Position numbers and translations under genes: made by a program | The notes under the pieces: model-generated | The model's database searches: none | The model's input: the letters and a program-made list of their open reading frames with translations, nothing else | What the model was told of the DNA's origin: nothing | DNA from: Devosia limi DSM 17137 | GTDB lineage: Bacteria > Pseudomonadota > Alphaproteobacteria > Rhizobiales > Devosiaceae | Assembly: GCF_900128975.1 (NCBI RefSeq) | Contig: NZ_FQVC01000004.1 | Span: forward strand, 191,423-255,422 | Direction of reading: 5' to 3' | Length of the DNA stretch: 64,000 bases | In this document: in pieces, positions 34,778 to 43,927 of the stretch | How positions within the stretch are numbered: the first letter of the stretch is position 1 | Layout: every line of letters starts with the position of its first letter

Positions 34778-35878
34778 TTATGTTGCGTTGGTCACAGGTT
34801 CGGTGACGGCGGCGTTCGCGCGCATGGCGATCTTGGGGAGGAGCTTGCGCAGAGCCCAGTAGATGACCAGTACCGCCACTACAGACACGTAACCATCGAT
34901 GGCATAGTGCCAACCCAGATAGACCGAGCTCATGATGATGAAAGCCACATAGCACCACATCAGTGCGCCGAGGCGGTGTGACAGCTCGCCGATGAATAGG
35001 GCATTGAGGACGACCATGGCCACGTGGATGGACGGGAATGCCGAGATACCCGAGCCAATGCCGACATTGCCGGTTTCATAGAGGTCCCAGAGATAGGCCT
35101 GCAAATTGTGGGCGGAGTTGCGTTCTCCGGCGGTGATGCCCAGGAAGGCCAGCTGTTCGCCGAAGCGCTCGGTGTCGCCTGTGACCAGGCCGTAAAATGC
35201 CGGACCGGCCGAGAGCCAGGTGCCGGCGATCAGGTTGCCGATGATGACCCAGCTCAGCATCCAGGTCAGCACGTAGCGCAAGCGGAACTGGTCCGCCCTG
35301 GGCGATGTCACCACCCAATAGAGTGTGAAGTAGCAGAGGATGAACCAGACGACGTTGTAATTGAATTCGACCACCCGAAGCACGATCGGATGCTGGGCTA
35401 TTGCGTAGAGGTATCGCCAGGGGTCGGTACCAAGATGGATAGCTTTGTCGATGTCGGCCTGAGCCACATCGAACAGGAAGCCACTGGCCAGTGGGAATGT
35501 CGACTTGATCGATGAGAACATCGTGGTGAACAGCAAAAGCGCCGTCAGGAGCAGGATCGTCCCTGCCGCAAACCGGGCCACGCGGGCTGGCGCAAACATT
35601 GCCCGGTAGGCGAGCGCGCGTCGCCTGTTGAGGCGGATCGTAATGTGGCTGAAACCGATAACGGCTACAAAGATCGGCGCGGCAATACCGAAATTGATCG
35701 ACCAGGCGAAGTAGTAGGCATTCAGTGTTCCAAACGCCGTCTGTTCCATGCCCGCCATCAGCATGTAGCCGCCAATAACGTAGAGCGCGGCGATAATGTA
35801 AAGGGGTAGGTCAGCGCCAATAGCCGAGCGCAATGCGGCGAGATACTGTCTTGCGGTGCGCTCGTGTCGATCCATCAA
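34778..35878 (-). CDS. PAP2 superfamily membrane phosphatase
   Basis: A 366-residue membrane protein with about eight hydrophobic segments. The C-terminal part has PAP2 active-site motifs: SGISAFPSIHVAMVVLNALF (motif 2, SxxPSxH-like) and GWHYAIDGYVSVVAVL (motif 3). A long N-terminal region is also membranous. It resembles the PAP2_3/inositolphosphotransferase-like group (AUR1-related) that transfers or removes phosphate from lipid carriers. The substrate is unknown. The ATG at 35876-35878 has AGGAG upstream (read on the minus strand). It may be transcribed with the next small exported protein. Confidence 0.85.
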   Translation of the reverse strand: MMDRHERTARQYLAALRSAIGADLPLYIIAALYVIGGYMLMAGMEQTAFGTLNAYYFAWSINFGIAAPIFVAVIGFSHITIRLNRRRALAYRAMFAPARVARFAAGTILLLTALLLFTTMFSSIKSTFPLASGFLFDVAQADIDKAIHLGTDPWRYLYAIAQHPIVLRVVEFNYNVVWFILCYFTLYWVVTSPRADQFRLRYVLTWMLSWVIIGNLIAGTWLSAGPAFYGLVTGDTERFGEQLAFLGITAGERNSAHNLQAYLWDLYETGNVGIGSGISAFPSIHVAMVVLNALFIGELSHRLGALMWCYVAFIIMSSVYLGWHYAIDGYVSVVAVLVIYWALRKLLPKIAMRANAAVTEPVTNAT

Positions 35879-35925
35879 GGTACTCCTGATGGATCGACGC
35901 CTAGCAGATGCGGCTTAAAGACTGG

Positions 35926-37056
35926 TTATGGGGCACTAAATCCATGCTGCTTGAGCGAGCGGTGGCGTTCGCGGACGCGGTTGGTCTGGACGGGCCACAG
36001 GCTGTAGTCATTGTCGCCGACTGCCAGCCGGGTGTGCAGCGGCCAATTGGGATCGTCCAACGCGCCGCGGGCCAGGGCGATGAAGTCGGCATCCCCATTG
36101 GTGATGATGGCTTCGGCTTCCTCGGGCGCGCCAAGCAGGCCGACCGCGATGGTGGGGATATCGGCGCCTTCGCGCACGGCGCGGGCGCAGGGCACCTGGT
36201 AATTGGGGCCGACGGGGACGCTGGCGCCGTCAAAGCCGCCCGTTGAGGCGTCGATGGCGTCGGCGCCGAGCGCCTTGAGTTCGCGCGCCAACACGATGCT
36301 GTCCTCGATCTGCCAGCCATCGGGGTGCCAATCGGTCACCGAGAGACGGACGAAGAGCGGCTTGTGGGCGGGCCAGACGGCACGAACGGCCTTGGTCACC
36401 TCCAGCGGCAGGCGCATGCGGTTTTCGCGGCTGCCGCCATAGTCGTCGGTGCGCTTATTGGCCAATGGCGAGAGGAATTGATTGAGCAGATAGCCATGGG
36501 CGGCGTGGACCTCGACGATATCGAAGCCAGCCTGATCGGCGCGGATGGCGGCGGCGACAAAGGCGTCGATGACCCCCTTGATGCCAGCGGCGTCGAGGGC
36601 GGTCGGGGTCTGGTAGTTCGGATTGCTGGAATGGGCGATGGCGCTGGGGGCGACGGGTATCCAGTGCTCGAAGCCGATCTGGGCCTTTTCGGCCTCGGTT
36701 TCGGTGAAGCCATTGCGCCACGGCACCGGCGAGGAGGCCTTGCGGCCGGCGTGAGCGAGCTGGATGCCGGCGGCAGCGCCCTGGCTGTGGAGGAAATCGA
36801 CAATGCGGGCGAGGGGCGCGATCTGCTCGTCCTTCCACAGGCCGAGATCGGCATAAGAGATGCGGCCTTCGGGGGTGACGCCGGTCGCCTCGAGGATCAC
36901 CGCGCCAAAGCCGCCAATGGCGAAGCGGCCGAGATGGACCAGATGCCAGTCATTGGCGAGACCGTCCCTGGCCGAATATTGGCACATCGGCGCCACGACG
37001 GTGCGGTTGCGCAGGGTGAGGCCGCGCAGGGTGGCGGGCGAAAACAGCTGGGACAT
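35926..37056 (-). CDS. Old yellow enzyme family NADH:flavin oxidoreductase (YqjM-like)
   Basis: A 376-residue FMN enzyme that reduces activated C=C bonds. ATG at 37054-37056 (MSQLFSPATLRGLTLRNRTVVAPMCQYSA) is chosen; a longer frame to 37215 adds residues without homologous appearance. The redox-active Cys in APMCQYSA marks the thermophilic-like/YqjM subgroup; QLAHAGRKASSPVPW carries the substrate-binding His, and EVHAAHGYLLNQFLSPLANKRTDDYGGS is the family signature. The end holds GDADFIALARGALDDPNWP (FMN phosphate site). It is downstream of an MFS exporter on the same strand and may respond with it to electrophiles. Confidence 0.93.
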   Translation of the reverse strand: MSQLFSPATLRGLTLRNRTVVAPMCQYSARDGLANDWHLVHLGRFAIGGFGAVILEATGVTPEGRISYADLGLWKDEQIAPLARIVDFLHSQGAAAGIQLAHAGRKASSPVPWRNGFTETEAEKAQIGFEHWIPVAPSAIAHSSNPNYQTPTALDAAGIKGVIDAFVAAAIRADQAGFDIVEVHAAHGYLLNQFLSPLANKRTDDYGGSRENRMRLPLEVTKAVRAVWPAHKPLFVRLSVTDWHPDGWQIEDSIVLARELKALGADAIDASTGGFDGASVPVGPNYQVPCARAVREGADIPTIAVGLLGAPEEAEAIITNGDADFIALARGALDDPNWPLHTRLAVGDNDYSLWPVQTNRVRERHRSLKQHGFSAP

Positions 37057-37183
37057 GAGGGGCTCTGGGTTCACGGTCGGGGACGACGGGACCAGAAGAT
37101 GCACATTCGCGCATCCATCGGCAAGTACCGATGAAAGCAAATCGATGTGACGGCTATCCATGAAGGTGGGGCCCGACAGCGAG

Positions 37184-37225
37184 ACTGCGCGGGAATGGGA
37201 TCGGGAGGATCGCATCCCGCGCAGT
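37184..37225. terminator. Long hairpin between the MFS exporter and the old-yellow-enzyme gene
   Basis: An inverted repeat with arms actgcgcggga and tcccgcgcagt, extended inward by gatc/gatc pairing with one bulge, spans 42 bases. It lies downstream of the MFS gene on the minus strand. No T-run follows, so it may stabilise or reduce rather than end transcription. Confidence 0.5.
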
Positions 37226-37238
37226 GGAGCGGGGGCAA

Positions 37239-38672
37239 TTATTGGGCCGCTGCAAAGCTCGATTGGGTGGCGTGGGCGTTCATCAGGCGGGTCATGCGCA
37301 GGGCGGCGAGGAAAGCGAAGCCGGCCATGGTGGCGCCGACGACAAACACCGGAATGATCGCGAGGTGGATCTGTTCGACTGTGATGGCAGTGGCAAAGCC
37401 GGCGGTGTTGGCAGCGACGCCGGCCAAAGCCGCGCCGATGGCATTACCGGCGGACTGGGTGGTCGGCAGCAGGGCCGAGGTGCGGTCGCGCTCGGCGTCG
37501 GAGGCGGCTTCCATCAGCGTCAGGTTCAGATAGCCATTGGATATGCCAAAACCAGAGCCGATGGCGATTTGGGAGAGCAGGACGATGATCAGCTGGCCGG
37601 TGAGCAGGCCGATGAGAATGCCGATCAGGCCGAGGGCAATCAGCGCGGGGCCAGTGCGGATCAGCAATTTGCGGGTTTCGCGCTGGCGGATATTGGCGAC
37701 GGTGATGGCCGAGAGGCTCCAGGCGACAGCCATGACCGCGCCGATGGCGCCGGCAAGGGTCGGGCCGTAACCCCAGAGCTGCTGGGTCAGCAGCACCAGA
37801 TAGACGGCTGAGGTCGCGCCGGCGACGGGCATGAACAACACGACCAGCAAGCCCGAGCCGATGACCGAATTGGGCCAGAAGGCGCCTGTCGGCATCAACC
37901 GCACGCGGCTGCGGCGATCGAGCCAGACCGAGCCGACAAGCAGGATGGCAGCACCAACCAGCAGGGCGGCAGCCTGCAGCGGCGGCGCGATGCTGGCCAG
38001 CGCGACCAGCATGATGCCGCTGCCAATGGTGAGCAGTCGAATGCCCGGAAAACCGGGGCTTTCGTTCGTGGTGTCGGCTTTGCCAGGCACGACGACCGCC
38101 ACCATGGCCGCAAAGATCAGCACCAGCGGCACGTTGACGAGAAAGGCGGCGCGCCAGGAGACCAGCTCGGTCAAAAGGCCTGCAAGGACGGGGCCACCAA
38201 AGGCGGCGACAGCCCAGACCACGGCCTGCATGCCAAAGACCTTGGGCACGAGGCGGGCAGGGAACAGTTCGGGAATGAGCGCGAAACAGATTGCCGCGAC
38301 GACGCCTTCTCCCAGTCCCTGGAAGGATCGTCCGATCAGCACCTCGGTCATGGTGCCGGCATTGGCGGCAATCAGCGTGCCGAAGAGGAAAACCGCGCCG
38401 GCCACCAGCAGTGCGGTGCGGGCGCCCAGACGCTGCTTGAGCAATGCCGCACCAGCGCCGCCCATAATGGCCAAGACCAGATAGAGCGTCAGCGCCCAGG
38501 CGATCAGTTCAAGGCCGCCCAGATGCTGGACGGCAGTGGGCAGGGCGGTCGAGGCCAGGAAGGCATTGAAGGCGAAGAGGGCAACGCCTAGGCACAGGAT
38601 CAGCGTCACCGTGGCATAGCGCGGGGTGAAAATCTCGGCCCAGCTACCATTGCTGTCGGCAGTGTCGGACAT
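37239..38672 (-). CDS. MFS transporter (multidrug efflux type)
   Basis: A 477-residue transporter with about 14 hydrophobic segments, as in DHA2-type drug exporters. The start MSDTADSNGSWAEIFTPRYATVTLILCLGVALFAFNAFLASTALPTAVQHLGG leads into segment 1; motif A-like region is LLKQRLGARTALLVAGAVFLFGTLIAANAG, and motif C-like segments follow (FGMQAVVWAVAAFGGPVLAGLLTELVSWR). It is divergent from a tetR gene with operator-like palindromes between, so it is the probable regulated target. Confidence 0.9.
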   Translation of the reverse strand: MSDTADSNGSWAEIFTPRYATVTLILCLGVALFAFNAFLASTALPTAVQHLGGLELIAWALTLYLVLAIMGGAGAALLKQRLGARTALLVAGAVFLFGTLIAANAGTMTEVLIGRSFQGLGEGVVAAICFALIPELFPARLVPKVFGMQAVVWAVAAFGGPVLAGLLTELVSWRAAFLVNVPLVLIFAAMVAVVVPGKADTTNESPGFPGIRLLTIGSGIMLVALASIAPPLQAAALLVGAAILLVGSVWLDRRSRVRLMPTGAFWPNSVIGSGLLVVLFMPVAGATSAVYLVLLTQQLWGYGPTLAGAIGAVMAVAWSLSAITVANIRQRETRKLLIRTGPALIALGLIGILIGLLTGQLIIVLLSQIAIGSGFGISNGYLNLTLMEAASDAERDRTSALLPTTQSAGNAIGAALAGVAANTAGFATAITVEQIHLAIIPVFVVGATMAGFAFLAALRMTRLMNAHATQSSFAAAQ

Positions 38673-38717
38673 GGGATGAACTCATAATTTCAAAAGTCTT
38701 GGCTTGTTATATTCCGG

Positions 38718-38749
38718 CCAATTAAAAAAGCAATCGCTTGTTTTATTGG
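38718..38749. promoter_or_regulatory. AT-rich imperfect palindrome near the MFS start
   Basis: ccaattaaaaaagcaa faces tcgcttgttttattgg as an imperfect inverted repeat with core ccaat..aaaa..aagc. It lies about 45 bases upstream of the MFS start codon and could be a second regulator binding site or part of the promoter. Confidence 0.45.
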
Positions 38750-38870
38750 ATTGGGCCCGCTTGGCGATGGTTTCAGGCAGGCGATGGGGCGCTGCGTGGC
38801 GTGGTGGCGTGGCGGCGTCGTGCGCGTGGGCTGCGAAAGTGCACTTCACAACAAATCTCTTGCGTAGAAC

Positions 38871-38886
38871 CGTACCGTACGGTACG
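38871..38886. promoter_or_regulatory. Perfect palindrome, candidate TetR operator
   Basis: cgtaccgtacggtacg is a perfect 16-base palindrome located 53 bases before the tetR-like start and between the divergent MFS and tetR genes. Symmetric sites of this length and placement are typical operators of autoregulated TetR proteins. Confidence 0.65.
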
Positions 38887-38939
38887 CCTCTGCACGAAGT
38901 CGGCTGGACCCGTCCGACGGCACTGTATGAGGATCACCC

Positions 38940-39575
38940 GTGGCCCTGACCATCAAGGTCAACGAAGAGACGTTCACCCCCCGCCAGCAGGCTGTGCTGA
39001 CGGCGGCGCTGGATCTGCTCGTCGAAAATGGCGATGGGCTGACCATGACCGCCGTAGCACGCCGCGCCTCCTGCTCCAAGGAAACGCTCTACAAGTGGTT
39101 CGGTGACCGCGATGGCCTGCTAACGGCGACCGTCCAATGGCAGGCGGCCAAGGTGCGCATGCCGGTGGTCGACCGTTCCCACCTCAATGCCAAGGCGCTG
39201 CGCAGCAGCGTCGAGCAGTTCGCCCGCGACCTGCTGACGGTGCTGACCGGCGAAATCTCGGTGACGCTCAACCGCACAGCCGTGACCCACGCCGCCCAGG
39301 AGAAGGACAGTCTCGGCACTATCGTGCTGGAGAATGGCCCGCTGGCGATCCGTCGCCGGCTGAAGCCGATCTTCGAGGCCGGGCGCGATGCCCGCCTGCT
39401 GCGTTTCGACAGCAGCGAGGATGCCTTCCGTACCTTTTTCGGGCTGGTTGTCCGCGATGTGCAAATCCGCATGTTGCTCGGCGACAAGACCCTGGCCCAG
39501 ACTAATATCGAGGCCGATGCCAAGGCCGCGACAGACCAGTTCTTTGCCCTCTACGGGGCGGATACAACGCAATAA
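38940..39575 (+). CDS. TetR/AcrR family transcriptional regulator
   Basis: A 211-residue regulator starting at GTG 38940 with GAGGA ten bases upstream. The N-terminal HTH domain reads FTPRQQAVLTAALDLLVENGDGLTMTAVARRASCSKETLYKWFGDRDGLLTATVQWQ, a standard TetR pattern; the ligand domain (residues 70-211) is unassigned. Two arrangements suggest targets: it is divergent from an MFS exporter with a palindrome between, and only 12 bases precede ilvC on the same strand. Co-transcription with ilvC would connect exporter regulation and branched-chain amino acid synthesis, or just be read-through. Confidence 0.92.
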   Translation: MALTIKVNEETFTPRQQAVLTAALDLLVENGDGLTMTAVARRASCSKETLYKWFGDRDGLLTATVQWQAAKVRMPVVDRSHLNAKALRSSVEQFARDLLTVLTGEISVTLNRTAVTHAAQEKDSLGTIVLENGPLAIRRRLKPIFEAGRDARLLRFDSSEDAFRTFFGLVVRDVQIRMLLGDKTLAQTNIEADAKAATDQFFALYGADTTQ

Positions 39576-40607
<1,032 letters not shown>

Positions 40608-40617
40608 GACGATTACA

Positions 40618-40646
40618 AACGGGGGCTTCGGCCCCCGTTTTCTTTT
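40618..40646 (+). terminator. Intrinsic terminator after ilvC
   Basis: The stem aacgggggc-ttcg-gcccccgtt with a UUCG tetraloop is followed by ttcttttg, ten bases after the stop codon. Confidence 0.95.
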
Positions 40647-41071
40647 GCGCGCTATTTTCAGTATACAGCAGATCCCAGTGCGATGTCGGGCTGGGCTTTG
40701 ATAGTAAATTTGAATTCTATATAGTTCAAAGCTGAATAAATTCGTCGATCGATCTAAAATTGAGTATTTTATTCAATAATAGAAGCGTTTGTCTCGATGA
40801 ATATTCTGTTTTGTTCAGCCTCTTATTCATCTCCAAGGAACCCTGGAACCTTTGTTGGGTCCGTTCGTTCTTCCTGCAGCCATGGCGCATCGCGGCTTCG
40901 ATGGCTTGCATGGCGTGCAGTGCATCGTCCTGACGCCAGATTTTCAGACGCTTAGATCCCAGGCGATTTTCGACGGGTGGCAGTTATGCCGCGCGAGGCT
41001 TGTCGATTTCTTGAACACCGTTCCGTGCTCGCGGTGAGGCTAAACGGGCACACTGAAGTCGGAGATTACCA
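40647..41071. other. Gene-poor interval with AT-rich island
   Basis: I find no supported gene in this 425-base interval. The part 40701-40800 has 27 G or C out of 100 by direct count, against well over 55 percent around it. It includes an inverted repeat attgagta-ttt-tattcaat near 40760. Two open frames of about 61 codons (40726-40911 minus, 40852-41037 plus) have no good start context and no recognisable features. The right part should contain the promoter of the EF-hand gene. Confidence 0.6.
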
Positions 41072-41335
41072 ATGAAGAAGCTTATCTTCCTGGCGATTGG
41101 TTTTACTGCACTTGCCGGGTCCGCATTCGCGCAGGGGACGAACCCCGTTTATGTGTTCAAGGACGTTGATATCGACGGCGACAATTACGTCTCGATGTCC
41201 GAAGCACAGGCACGGGCGCCGGATATTACCCTGGGCCAGTACATGAACGCTGACTCGGACAAGGACGGGAACCTGAACCAAGACGAGTTCGCGGTCGCGT
41301 TGAAGGCCTATATGGCAGCGCACGCCGCTATGTAA
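41072..41335 (+). CDS. Small exported EF-hand protein
   Basis: An 87-residue secreted protein: signal peptide MKKLIFLAIGFTALAGSAFA, then two EF-hand calcium loops, DVDIDGDNYVSM and DSDKDGNLNQDE, each with Asp at positions 1, 3 and 5 and the second with Glu at position 12. It therefore probably binds calcium in the periplasm or outside the cell. The partner is unknown. GGAGATTACCA precedes the start. It is flanked by an AT-rich island upstream and a strong hairpin downstream, so it forms a single unit. Confidence 0.88.
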   Translation: MKKLIFLAIGFTALAGSAFAQGTNPVYVFKDVDIDGDNYVSMSEAQARAPDITLGQYMNADSDKDGNLNQDEFAVALKAYMAAHAAM

Positions 41336-41350
41336 AATGGCGTCAGATGG

Positions 41351-41397
41351 TAATGGGCCGGCGCGACTTTTGTCGCTTGCCGGCCCATTATCTTGTT
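41351..41397 (+). terminator. Hairpin terminator after the EF-hand gene
   Basis: A perfect 12-bp stem, taatgggccggc (41351-41362) with gccggcccatta (41379-41390), is followed by tcttgtt. Inside the loop gcgac and gtcgc can extend pairing. Confidence 0.75.
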
Positions 41398-41503
41398 CGA
41401 TGCCCGGTGGTCCCGACATTTTGCGTTTTAGCAGACTCCCCAGCGGCGCCAGCCTGATCTAAACCTGTGCGCGGCCCGATCGGGCCCTGGGGGGGATTCG
41501 ACC

Positions 41504-41995
41504 ATGGCCAATGACGCCGATATCGCGCTGGTGAAACGCCAGGAGCAGGAATTGGTGCTGAGTCAATTCGATGAGGCGGTTGCCTATGCGCTGGGCTCGT
41601 CGATCCGCGCGCGTGCGCTGGCGGAAGGCCTTGGCCTGGTGGTCGATATCCGGACCTGGGACCGGCAGATGTTCTTTGCGGCGACCGCGGGCACCAGTGC
41701 CGACAATGCCGAATGGGTACGCCGCAAGATCAATTCCGTACGTCGGTTCCAGCGCGCCAGCTATCGGCTGGTGCTGGAGCGCGGCGAGGGGCCGTTTTTG
41801 CCGCAGTCCGGCGTTGATCCAGCCGATTACGTTATCGCCGGAGGTGGATTTCCATTGCGGGTTGCCGGAGCCGGGATTATCGGCTGCCTGACGATTTCGG
41901 GCCTGCCGGGGCGCTCTGATCATGGTGTTGCCGTCGATGCCCTGTGCGACCATCTGGGGCGAGACCGGGCCGCGTTCGCGCTGTTGCCGGAATAG
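41504..41995 (+). CDS. UPF0303 / heme-degrading-domain family protein
   Basis: A 163-residue protein with the pattern of the UPF0303 family (GlcG/HbpS-like fold): VLSQFDEAVAYALGSSIRARALAEGLGLVVDIRTWDRQMFFAATAGTSADNAEWVRRKINSVRRFQRASYRLVLE and the end FPLRVAGAGIIGCLTISGLPGRSDHGVAVDAL. Annotation as heme-degrading is by distant similarity; the actual activity is not established. It starts at ATG 41504 and is followed 40 bases later by the broken phzF gene on the same strand. Confidence 0.85.
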   Translation: MANDADIALVKRQEQELVLSQFDEAVAYALGSSIRARALAEGLGLVVDIRTWDRQMFFAATAGTSADNAEWVRRKINSVRRFQRASYRLVLERGEGPFLPQSGVDPADYVIAGGGFPLRVAGAGIIGCLTISGLPGRSDHGVAVDALCDHLGRDRAAFALLPE

Positions 41996-42035
41996 TGCGC
42001 TCGATGTTGCGATTTTTCTGCACTGGGATGCTGTG

Positions 42036-42922
42036 ATGAAACTCAATTATCTGCTGCTCGACGTGTTCACGCAGGATCGCCTGGCAGGCAATCCGCTGGC
42101 GGTGGTGACGAAGGGCGATGGCCTGCTCGATGGCGAGATGCAGGCGATTGCCCGTGAGTTCAACCTTAGCGAGACGGTGTTCATCTTCAAGCCGCAGGCC
42201 GAGCGCAATACGGCCGCAGTGCGCATCTTCACGCCGACGACGGAACTGCCATTTGCCGGCCACCCGACTGTTGGGTCTGCCGTGGTGCTGGGGCTGCAGA
42301 ACAAGGTCACGGCGGTGCGGATCGAGAGAAGGTGGGGCTGATCACGGCCCTGTTCGAGCGTCGTGACAAGCGGGGCGGTGAGGCGCGCTTCGCGCTGCCG
42401 CGCCTACCCAGCCGGATTGCGTCGCTGACCGACCGGCTCGGCATGGCGCAGGCCCTGGGCATCGATATCGACGACATCGGTTGCGATGTGTTGCAGCCGG
42501 CGGTGTTCTCGGCCGGCGTAACCTTCCACCTCGTGCCGGTGCGCAATGCCGAGGTGCTCCGCCGGATCAATATCAATACAAGGATATGGGATAGCGTATT
42601 CTCGCATGACCACAACTCGGCCTATGTCTTTACCCGCACGCCCGAGGAGTCCGACAATGACCTGGCGGCGCGGATGTTCGGGATGGATGTGGGCGAGGAT
42701 CCGGGCACCGGCTCGGCCGCCGCAGCGCTGATCGGGCTGCTGGCCGAGAATAGCGATGTCGCCAATGGCCAGACCGATTTCGTGCTGCGCCAGGGCCATG
42801 AAATGGGCCGCCCCTGCCGCATCACCATCCAGTTGCGGATGGAAAACGAGGTGCTGACCCATGGTGGCATCGGCGGGCATGCGGTGATTGTCGGTGAGGG
42901 CGTGCTGGATCTGGGTGATTAG
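42036..42922 (+). pseudogene. PhzF family epimerase/isomerase gene with a one-base frameshift
   Basis: The first frame (42036 to the stop near 42341) encodes [24 protein letters not shown]..., with SETVFIF and [18 protein letters not shown] typical of PhzF. It then goes out of frame at cggatcgagagaagg (about 42321-42331). Adding one G (gag gag) restores [16 protein letters not shown] and the remainder in the other frame, 42332-42922, which continues as a normal PhzF C-terminal half with GEDPGTGSAAAALIGLL and HGGIGGHAVIVGEGVL. The apparent loss is thus a single base in a gag-gag repeat. Either the gene is inactive, or this is a sequencing error. The PhzF fold isomerises small metabolites; the substrate is unknown. 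Confidence 0.85.
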
Positions 42923-42985
42923 TGTCGGCGGCAGTTTTTTCTGTCGCCAGCCGTCTGTCACCTGCCATTCACCTTCCTCTTCCTT

Positions 42986-43076
42986 GCTGCCCGCGGACTT
43001 GATCCGCAGGTCATTCCCAACACGGCACAAGCGGTGAGCGGCCCACGGGTCAAGCAACCGTGGGCAGCGCGGTGGG
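42986..43076 (+). repeat. Palindromic intergenic repeat, family 1 copy B
   Basis: ctgcccgcggacttgatccg.. at the left faces ..caagcaaccgtgggcagcgcggtgggg at the right as a degenerate inverted repeat. The central part holds acggcacaagcggtgagcgg, nearly identical to copy C (53.2 kb) and, on the other strand, copy A (9.4 kb). Confidence 0.7.
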
Positions 43077-43166
43077 GTGCGCTTGACTTGTTGATCAGCA
43101 CCAATGGCGAGCCTCTGCAAGTCGTGCTAAGTAACGCCGTCATTTCCAACGTTGAGGGGCGGGGAC

Positions 43167-43595
43167 GTGGACGTTTTCATCAATATTGTAATCTTTGTGC
43201 ACATCGTGGCATTTATCGCCGGCGGGTCCAATAGTGTGGTTGGGCCGGTAATCGCGGCGCGGCTGGGTGGGGCGACGCCCGCGCAACGCGATGCCTATTA
43301 TGGGGTGATGAACCAGCTGGCGCAGGTGGGCAAGGTCGCCATGGTGGCCCTGCTGGTCAGCGGGCCGCTGATCCTGTGGCTGCGCTATGGCGGGCTGGAC
43401 GGGGCCAGCATCTGGTTCTGGATCAAGATGGTGCTGGTGGCGGTGATGCTGGTGGCCATCGTCATTGGCGGGATCAATGACAAGAAGGCGCAGGCCGGGG
43501 ACCATGCGGCCGAACAGGTCGCTGAAACCGCGCACAAGATTACCGGTGCGGCCTTCGCTGGAGTAATTCTCGCCGCGGTTTTTGCCTTCGGCTAG
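43167..43595 (+). CDS. Small integral membrane protein, about four helices
   Basis: A 142-residue protein. GTG at 43167 (VDVFINIVIFVHIVAFIAGGSNSVVGPVIAARL) with GAGGGGCGGGGA upstream is preferred over TTG at 43152. Hydrophobic segments are roughly 4-28, 55-75, 85-105 and 120-140. The first has a His (FVHIVAF), a feature of some heme or copper membrane protein families such as DUF2269-like proteins, but I cannot assign it. No gene partner is evident. Confidence 0.7.
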   Translation: MDVFINIVIFVHIVAFIAGGSNSVVGPVIAARLGGATPAQRDAYYGVMNQLAQVGKVAMVALLVSGPLILWLRYGGLDGASIWFWIKMVLVAVMLVAIVIGGINDKKAQAGDHAAEQVAETAHKITGAAFAGVILAAVFAFG

Positions 43596-43690
43596 GGCAC
43601 CGGTCGCAAAAAGTGACTATCGGCACCGCCTTGGGCTTGCACCGGGCGGTGGATTCGCGCATTCTCTGTTCAGAAATCGGGACTGAACCT

Positions 43691-43813
43691 ATGCAGCGCA
43701 AGCGCGCAATCGCCATTGCTATCGAACAGCGCCAGGCCTTTCAGGCCCGGCTGTTGATTGCTGCTGGCATGCTGCTGCTTCCCGCGCTCATCCTCCTTCT
43801 TATCAGCCCCTGA
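43691..43813 (+). CDS. Possible 40-residue Leu/Ile-rich small protein upstream of leuA
   Basis: An ORF of 40 codons beginning MQRKRAIAIAIEQRQAFQAR and ending in a hydrophobic stretch LLIAAGMLLLPALILLLISP, which could be one membrane helix with a basic N-terminus. Nine or so of the last twenty codons are Leu. It lies 114 bases before leuA, so besides a small membrane protein it might be a leader ORF sensing leucine. Against that, the Leu codons are spread rather than clustered, the RBS is weak and no poly-T terminator follows. After the stop, cccctga and tcagggg can pair around a 33-base loop. Confidence 0.45.
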   Translation: MQRKRAIAIAIEQRQAFQARLLIAAGMLLLPALILLLISP

Positions 43814-43927
43814 TCACCGGCAGTTCGCTAATGCGGACGGGTCGTCAGGGGATTACGCCATAAGCCGAACAGCAAATGTCCGGCCTGCAGAGCCATGAGC
43901 TTTGGGCCGCTTGATAGGACGACCAGC

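Noticed and set aside
40726..40911. 61-codon minus-strand ORF in the AT-rich island after ilvC
   Set aside because: No credible ribosome binding site, no recognisable motif, and composition changes sharply within the ORF. More likely a chance frame.
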